NCBI GenBank assembly: GCA_036939975.1
Contig: JALLPB010000138.1
Location: forward strand, 1-22,226
DNA: 22,226 nucleotides
From: Cyclostephanos tholiformis
Taxonomy: Eukaryota > Bacillariophyta > Thalassiosirophyceae > Thalassiosirales > Thalassiosiraceae
Direction of reading: 5' to 3'
Positions 17,580 to 22,226 of the stretch are shown in pieces (position 1 is the first letter of the stretch; each line of letters starts with the position of its first letter). The position numbers and the translations under genes were made by a program. The notes under the pieces were generated by a model. The model made no database searches, had not been told where the DNA came from, and saw only the letters and a list, made by a program, of their open reading frames with translations.

Positions 17580-18297
17580 ATCCTTTTGGCTCGCTCCTCG
17601 CTCGCATTCAGAATAGATTGGCAGGGCATTGACCTGGTTGTACACGGGAGCCTGATCCGCTGCCGCATGACCAAACCCACCCCAAAATTTTTTTTCGCCC
17701 ACCCACCTAGCCAGGGGTCCTTACATGACCATTATTTTTGTTCCCTTCGGGGGCTTTTTTCTACATATTTACGAGTCATGTTTGAATTCAGAGATAGTCA
17801 ATGCCGTAGTTTCTCTCTTTGCCACTTAAGATCGATTCGCCTACCCAGGGTATCAGGCAAGGGGGGGATTCCGACGCCTCTGGCAGGGCTGAGGATGGAA
17901 CCCCCTTTCTGGCCAAGGATCTAGATCCAGAGCCAGGCTTTCCCCGGGGCAGCCTGGGGAAAGTCCCGAGAACCGAACCGGCACCATCATCTTTCTGGAT
18001 CACATCGAGCAGTTTCCCAATTGGCAGCTGGAGAGTCAGTCGTGCGGGATTGACCAAGGTCAGTCACACATTGATTTGAGTCTCTGGGGACAATCAAAGA
18101 AGAGGGCTGGAATATTACCCCCAAACATCACACAAATTACACGTATACACCAGTCGGGGTGTTGAGAACACGTGGCTGCTAGTGTAGTAGTTTGTTATTA
18201 GCTAAAGGGCCATTTTAGCTAGTGACCAGAAAGTAAGAGTGAGGACATACAAAGTCAGATAGACCACGACGAAAACAGTATGAACACAAAGAAAAAA

Positions 18298-18313
18298 CAA
18301 CAACAACAACAAC
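18298..18313. repeat. short (CAA)n microsatellite
   Basis: Five consecutive CAA units in an A-rich stretch of noncoding DNA. Confidence 0.8.
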
Positions 18314-18484
18314 ACAAGAAAAAACATGAAACAGGGGCCACCCCCCCAACTCCCTTCCTCCTAGGCAGTGCCATCCATACCCTCTAGAGAGTACTACCAG
18401 TACTTTCACCTCACTTCTCCTGCATCCTATGGTACCAGATTTAATTACAAAGAATCCGGTATGTCCAGAGTTGTTGTTAGCAGG

Positions 18485-18508
18485 TTGCTAGCAAGTTGCT
18501 AGTAGCAA
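18485..18508. repeat. two adjacent palindromes
   Basis: TTGCTAGCAA (18485-18494) is followed after one base by TTGCTA-g-TAGCAA (18496-18508). They share the TTGCTA half-site and lie about 60 bp outside the long inverted repeat. Confidence 0.7.
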
Positions 18509-18565
18509 GTAGTGAGATTTTTTATGTGGGAACAATACCAAGGTACAGAGAAACTATACCATAGT

Positions 18566-19060
18566 AGCTGCTCGCCCCCCACAACCATGACAAAATCTCC
18601 TTATTCCCCCCTTCCATGGCTGCCGGCCTTGCCATATTGTGACTGCCAATAAGAGTTAGCTGCCTCCCCTTCGTGGGATGGTAGAAAACACCCTAACCGA
18701 TAATCCCACCCGACGGCATCGCCTCCCCCCCCAGGTGAGTGCCAAAAATAATTTCCTATGGTACACATCATCATCACCACCACTAAGGTCAACTGCGACA
18801 TTGATCGGGATGACAGTGACTAAGCCACTGCCGCCGATATTGGTGGACGCAGTATATGGTGGATGCAAGCATAATCAATGTTGAATGTGACAAAGGGCGA
18901 GAAGGAGGGCGAAGATGATGGCATACATTGAAGGGAGGGTGAAGGGGGGGGCATGATGGTGACACAGTGGAGGATGCAATCAACACTCAACTGAGGAGGG
19001 GAGAGATCAATTATGCAACAATACTCACCGTTATAAGCCGGCATGAGCTACGGGATCAGA
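18566..19060 (+). repeat. left arm of the long inverted repeat
   Basis: Pairs with 20949-20400 read on the minus strand. The outer ~180 bp align clearly with small indels. A central part is poorly matched, and the inner part (18976-19046) matches again around ATCAACACTCAACTGAG...CAATACTCA...CATGAGCTA. Confidence 0.6.
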
Positions 19061-19285
19061 GGTGATGTGGGTGGTTCATTTCTTTGTGTAGGAGAAGGGG
19101 GGGGTAAAAGGAGTTGGTAACGGGAGAGGATTTACTGTTGATGCTTGTGGGGGTGCTGTTGACATTGTGGTGGGTGGCGATAATTAGAATGTGTTCTTCA
19201 TGGGCCTAGGAGAGTTGATGATGTGAAGCACGGTATTGCTCTGACCATGCGATCTGACAATGACGATACAAACAAGAAGTACAGC

Positions 19286-19420
19286 ACCAATCAACAATCA
19301 ACTGGGGAAGGAGAGATATAAAGCAATGCTTGCCATTGGGATGACAGCAAGGAGGAGGGGGGTGGAGGCCATCATCATCCGAGCAGGCAAAAAGAGTGAT
19401 GAGGATGAGGTGGAAAGTGG
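19286..19420 (+). repeat. third, internal copy of the inner repeat module
   Basis: AATCAACAATCAACTG and the following GATGACA...ATCATCATCCGAG...GAGTGATGA pattern are also found on the minus strand at about 20460-20320. The first part is found as well at 18976-19046 on the plus strand. Confidence 0.5.
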
Positions 19421-20399
19421 ATCAGGTGAGCACGAGGTGGAGGAAGGACAGATGATGGCCCTGCCTCCCTCATCCATGGGTCGATCTTTGAGAATAAATG
19501 TCTATGAGTTCAGCTTTTGCATAGGCACATGTCTGTTGGGGATATGATGGAGGCTTATTGATGGCTGGGGGGGCAGGCCAAGGATGAGATCAAATTCAGC
19601 CTTCAGGATGTGCCCATTGGCCTTGAGGGCTACATTTGTTTTCCGGAAAACAACTGTAATTGAACTATGGCCTTCGATAGGGAAGATTTTAGTGGTAGCA
19701 ACCAAGGCGGATAGAGGAACAGGTTCAGTGGGCTGAGGAGGAAATAAAAGAGTCACAATTGAATAAACCAGGAGGAAGAATGATAATGCATCCATGTTGA
19801 ATGCAGGAGGGAGGGTCAGTGGGGACAGACTCAAACCCTTTATTAACTGTCACGGGTAATATGAAGACGAGGACGATGGGTAATAATGATTATTTTTTGC
19901 TCATAAAAATTATTTGCTTCCCCCCCAATCCCAATCACCACATTCCATGCCTCTCCTTTTGCCACATGCCCCCTGGCTCCATCCTTTTGTTGATTGTTGT
20001 GTAGTAGATCACCCTCTCTGCCATTGCACCACCACCTCCTTCTTCCCATTGGTCACATCATGTCATCCCATTGTGATGTTCCTTCCCATTGCATCCGATT
20101 GCATTATCCCATGACATTGTGCCTCTCCTTTTGCCATACGGCTGGTCAACTCCCCCTTACCACCTCTCTCCCTCCAACAACAACACCGCCCTTTTCACGC
20201 CACATAGTCTGCATCAACTTTCCATGACATGTTCTAAGAGCACAAACTTCTTGCCAAGATTGTCAACATTGTCATCACCGGCCACGGACCTAGCTCTCTT
20301 GTTGACATCCCCCCCACTTCTCACCTTGTTGTCATCACTCATTTCCACCCCCTCAGATGACGATGAACACTCCCCCTTCCTCATCATTGTCATCCAATC

Positions 20400-20949
20400 C
20401 ATCCATAGCTCACGCTGATGGGTAATTATGAGTATTGTGTTGTATAAGTGCTCAGTTGATTGTTGATTTGTGTGAAAGAGGATGGGCCGCATCGTATTAC
20501 CACTGCTACCACCCACCCCTTCTGCCATAACCTTCCCCCCCCTCTAATCCTTCTCCTCGCCTACCTCATTCGTAGCCCCTGCTGCCATTAGACTGATGAG
20601 GAGTCTCACAATTTACATGCTCGATCTTCCAGGATAGTCCAAGGCTGACACAAGCATCCACCTGGACATCCACTGGATCAGTCACCCCGGGGTCAGGCAT
20701 GGTGGTCACTCGGGGGTCATTGACAAGTTCCGCATTGCCAGTGGGGATGACAATGTGCACCAAAGGAAATAATATTTGGGTCTCGCCTGGGGGGAGAGGT
20801 GATGCCATTGGAGGTGATTGTTGGCGAGGGTGTTTACTAACATCCCGCCGAAGGGGAGTGGCTAACTCTTATTGGCAGCCTCAATATGGCAGGGTCAGTG
20901 GCCATGGAGGGGGGGGATATGGAGATGGTTGGGGAGGGGGGGAGCAGCT
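20400..20949 (-). repeat. right arm of the long inverted repeat
   Basis: Inverted counterpart of 18566-19060. On the plus strand, 20741-20920 contains an open frame (SPGGRGDAIGGDCWRG...ANSYWQPQYGR). This aligns without gaps to an open frame on the minus strand of the left arm (SPGGGGDAVGWDYRLG...ANSYWQSQYGK). The opposite strand of each arm also carries a related frame, broken by stops in the left arm, so the coding strand, if any, is unsettled. Confidence 0.6.
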
Positions 20950-21566
20950 TTTTATTTCTTATCGTTTTGTCTGGGCCTGGGCAGAGGCCAAAAATGACGC
21001 CACGAGCAATATTTTTAACTGTATATATTTCGTATGATTTCACAGTGGAACCCATATCCCACCCCCACACCAATCTTGTACAGCTTGCTCTCAGCTTTCC
21101 ACAGGTATGGGGTTTGCCCCTTAGATCCAATTCCCTCGCGCAATCCATCCATTCTCCCGCGCCAGCTTTGATGTTGCTGCCAGCATATTTTTTACGTAGG
21201 AATTGGTTTGTTTCACACATTCTCTACTCTATTTGTATGAGGCCAGAGAAACAGGTTTTCTACTAGATAACCGTACTTTTTCATATTACCGTAGAACACG
21301 CAGTATTGTGAATGGGTCCACGACATTTTTGCGAAACGAAGTACTCTAAAAGTTGGGCCGGCGCTGGCTGGCGCTTGATGTATGATTCCTACGTGTCAGC
21401 TTTTTTGGGGGGGTTCCCCATTTTTTTGGCGCATGTTGTGGTTGGCGCCCTACTTTGTACTGGAACCTGCGTAGGCTGTCTACGGTGTTTATCCATTTTC
21501 CACAGATCACGAGATTGTCTCACAACTTCTTCATTTCCATTATTATTGTCCCTTCCAAGCATCAAC
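20950..21566. other. noncoding flank upstream of the transposase-like ORF
   Basis: No intact gene is recognised. Notable patches are T-runs, GGCGCTGGCTGGCGC near 21359-21374 and GGCGC motifs near 21428-21450. If the downstream ORF belongs to a DNA transposon, its terminal repeat should lie here; the stretch around 21299-21340 (CAGTATTGTGAATGGGTCC) is a possible place. Confidence 0.35.
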
Positions 21567-21720
21567 ATGTACAACCAAAGAGGTGTGAATCACCGTCGCC
21601 TTGCTTCTTGCAATGCAGCTTCTGTTGCATCCCGTCGCCGATATTCTTATTCCGACAAGAAGCACATGGTTTCCATTGTGAATACAATGATCAGCACAGA
21701 GGGAATCAGTCTCGCTCATG
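21567..21720 (+). CDS. truncated N-terminus of a possible transposase or HTH protein
   Basis: ATG at 21567 (context AACATGT) gives 51 codons, up to an ambiguous base at 21721. The segment RRRYSYSDKKHMVSIVNTMI followed by STEGISLAHA has the 'RYSxxxK-x-x-V-x-x-V...GISLxxA' look of the N-terminal helix-turn-helix region in pogo-like or related transposases. This is pattern recognition only. The frame cannot be trusted beyond the ambiguous base, where the sequence becomes low-complexity. Confidence 0.35.
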
Positions 21721-21721
21721 N
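21721..21721. other. ambiguous base (n), probable assembly join
   Basis: The only n in the window. The sequence to its left is balanced in composition and protein-like. To its right it is dominated by GTC, CCC and CAC runs. The abrupt change suggests that the base marks a gap or contig join rather than a single uncertain nucleotide. Confidence 0.6.
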
Positions 21722-22226
21722 TGATATCGTTGGATATATCGACCGTCCCCCCCCATCCCCATCTCCCCCGTCCCTCCTTCGTCATGGGCGAGGGAGTGGC
21801 GCGTCGTTCGTCATCTCCCTCCTCCCGTCGAGACGATGGATTACCGAAAAAGGCGCGATCGACCCGTCTCGGGGGTCCCCCGAAGACGCGCGTTGGCCCG
21901 TCGTCGATCGATCGTCGTAATAGTCGTCGTCCCCCCCCCCCCCAACATCTCGTCATCCTTTCACGTTAATCGTTATCATCCATCGACGCTCGTCGTCCAG
22001 GGGGGGGGTCCCCCGTCGTCGTCGATGGGGGGGTGGGTCCACAATGTGCGCGTGCGTGTCGTCGTCGTCCCCCACCACCACCACCCACCACCACATTCGC
22101 GAAAAAAATGATCGCGCGACCGCGCACCGGACACCCATTTTTCGATGTCGGTCTCGAGGGGTGGCATCCCCCCCCCATCACCACCACCACCACCACCACC
22201 ACCGCCGAAAAAAAAAAAATCGTCGT
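21722..22226. repeat. GTC/C-run/CAC-rich low-complexity region
   Basis: Homopolymer C and G runs, GTCGTC tracts and a terminal (CAC)n at about 22180-22203 followed by an A-run. Open frames here arise from skewed composition and have no protein-like content. Confidence 0.75.

Larger units (their letters stand above)
17219..18565. other. intergenic region with no confident gene
   Basis: This would have been the sequence upstream of the BCCIP-family gene before the copia insertion. Open frames of up to about 200 codons occur (17319-17924 plus; 17788-18057 minus, containing ARLTLQLPIGKLLDVIQ), but neither has a recognisable domain or intron structure. The minus frame could be a relic exon. Several inverted repeats occur: 17552-17579; the palindrome GGATCTAGATCC at 17917-17928; and CTTTCCCC/GGGGAAAG at 17938-17963. 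Confidence 0.45.
18566..20949. mobile_element. candidate old fold-back / long-TIR element (2.4 kb)
   Basis: The two ends are imperfect inverted copies. The left begins AGCTGCTCGCCCCCCAC; the right, read on the minus strand, begins AGCTGCTCCCCCCCTCC. Both then share CCATGG, GCCATATTG and CTGCCAATAAGAGTTAGC in the same order. Similarity ends at the outer AGCTGCT on both sides. No convincing target duplication is visible. The interior has no intact transposase; it holds further diverged copies of an AATCAACAATCAACTG-containing module. It could be a decayed DNA transposon or simply two inverted copies of a dispersed repeat. Confidence 0.5.

Noticed and set aside
17319..17924. 201-codon plus-strand ORF
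   Set aside because: No domain, no coding-type composition and no neighbouring exon. Overlapping frames on the other strand are equally open.
21836..22202. Overlapping 60-90-codon ORFs on both strands
   Set aside because: They arise from GTC, CCC and CAC repeats and have low-complexity content only.
1..22226. tRNA or rRNA genes
   Set aside because: Scanning by eye for a T-arm GGTTCGANTCC with matching acceptor stems, and for rRNA-like conserved blocks, gave nothing convincing.

Overview
The window looks like nuclear DNA of a stramenopile alga, most likely a centric diatom. The evidence is short GT-AG introns (65-110 nt), GTC/GAC-rich coding sequence, a secreted protein with Pro/Thr linkers and Cys-rich modules, a single-ORF Ty1/copia element of the kind common in diatoms, and gag relics of a familiar diatom type. 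This assignment is inference; no marker gene is present.

Layout. At 100-540 lies a dead retrotransposon gag-like fragment (minus strand). At 737-6209 (minus) there is a seven-exon gene for a 1665-residue SNF2-family ATPase. It carries an F-box, a bromodomain placed between helicase motifs I and Ia, and a RING finger between the two helicase lobes. A 377-bp divergent promoter region separates it from a two-exon gene (6587-9576, plus) for a 959-residue secreted protein of unknown function that ends in two copies of an 8-cysteine module. Convergent with that gene is an intronless BCCIP/Bcp1-family gene (10019-11266, minus).

A complete copia-type LTR retrotransposon (11318-17218) sits 51 bp upstream of the BCCIP start codon, in divergent orientation. 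It has 217/216-bp LTRs, one uninterrupted 1797-codon gag-pol frame, and a 59-codon two-membrane-segment ORF immediately before gag. The sequence directly after the 5' LTR is a perfect reverse complement of a stretch inside the LTR. That is the arrangement expected of a self-primed (Tf1-like) element rather than a tRNA-primed one, and it is the most unusual signal in the window. The LTR also holds four consecutive hairpins, and the gag-pol frame runs through the whole presumed U3 of the 3' LTR, stopping at the presumed start of R.

From 17219 onward there is no confident host gene. The main structure is a 2.4-kb region (18566-20949) bounded by long, imperfect inverted repeats, probably an old DNA transposon or fold-back element. 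A short helix-turn-helix-like, transposase-like ORF (21567-21720) runs into a single ambiguous base at 21721. Beyond that base the composition changes abruptly to GTC/CCC/CAC-rich low-complexity DNA, so the join may be an assembly gap.

The SNF2, secreted-protein and BCCIP genes are ordinary neighbours with no evident shared pathway. The mobile-element biology is the accessory part of this window.
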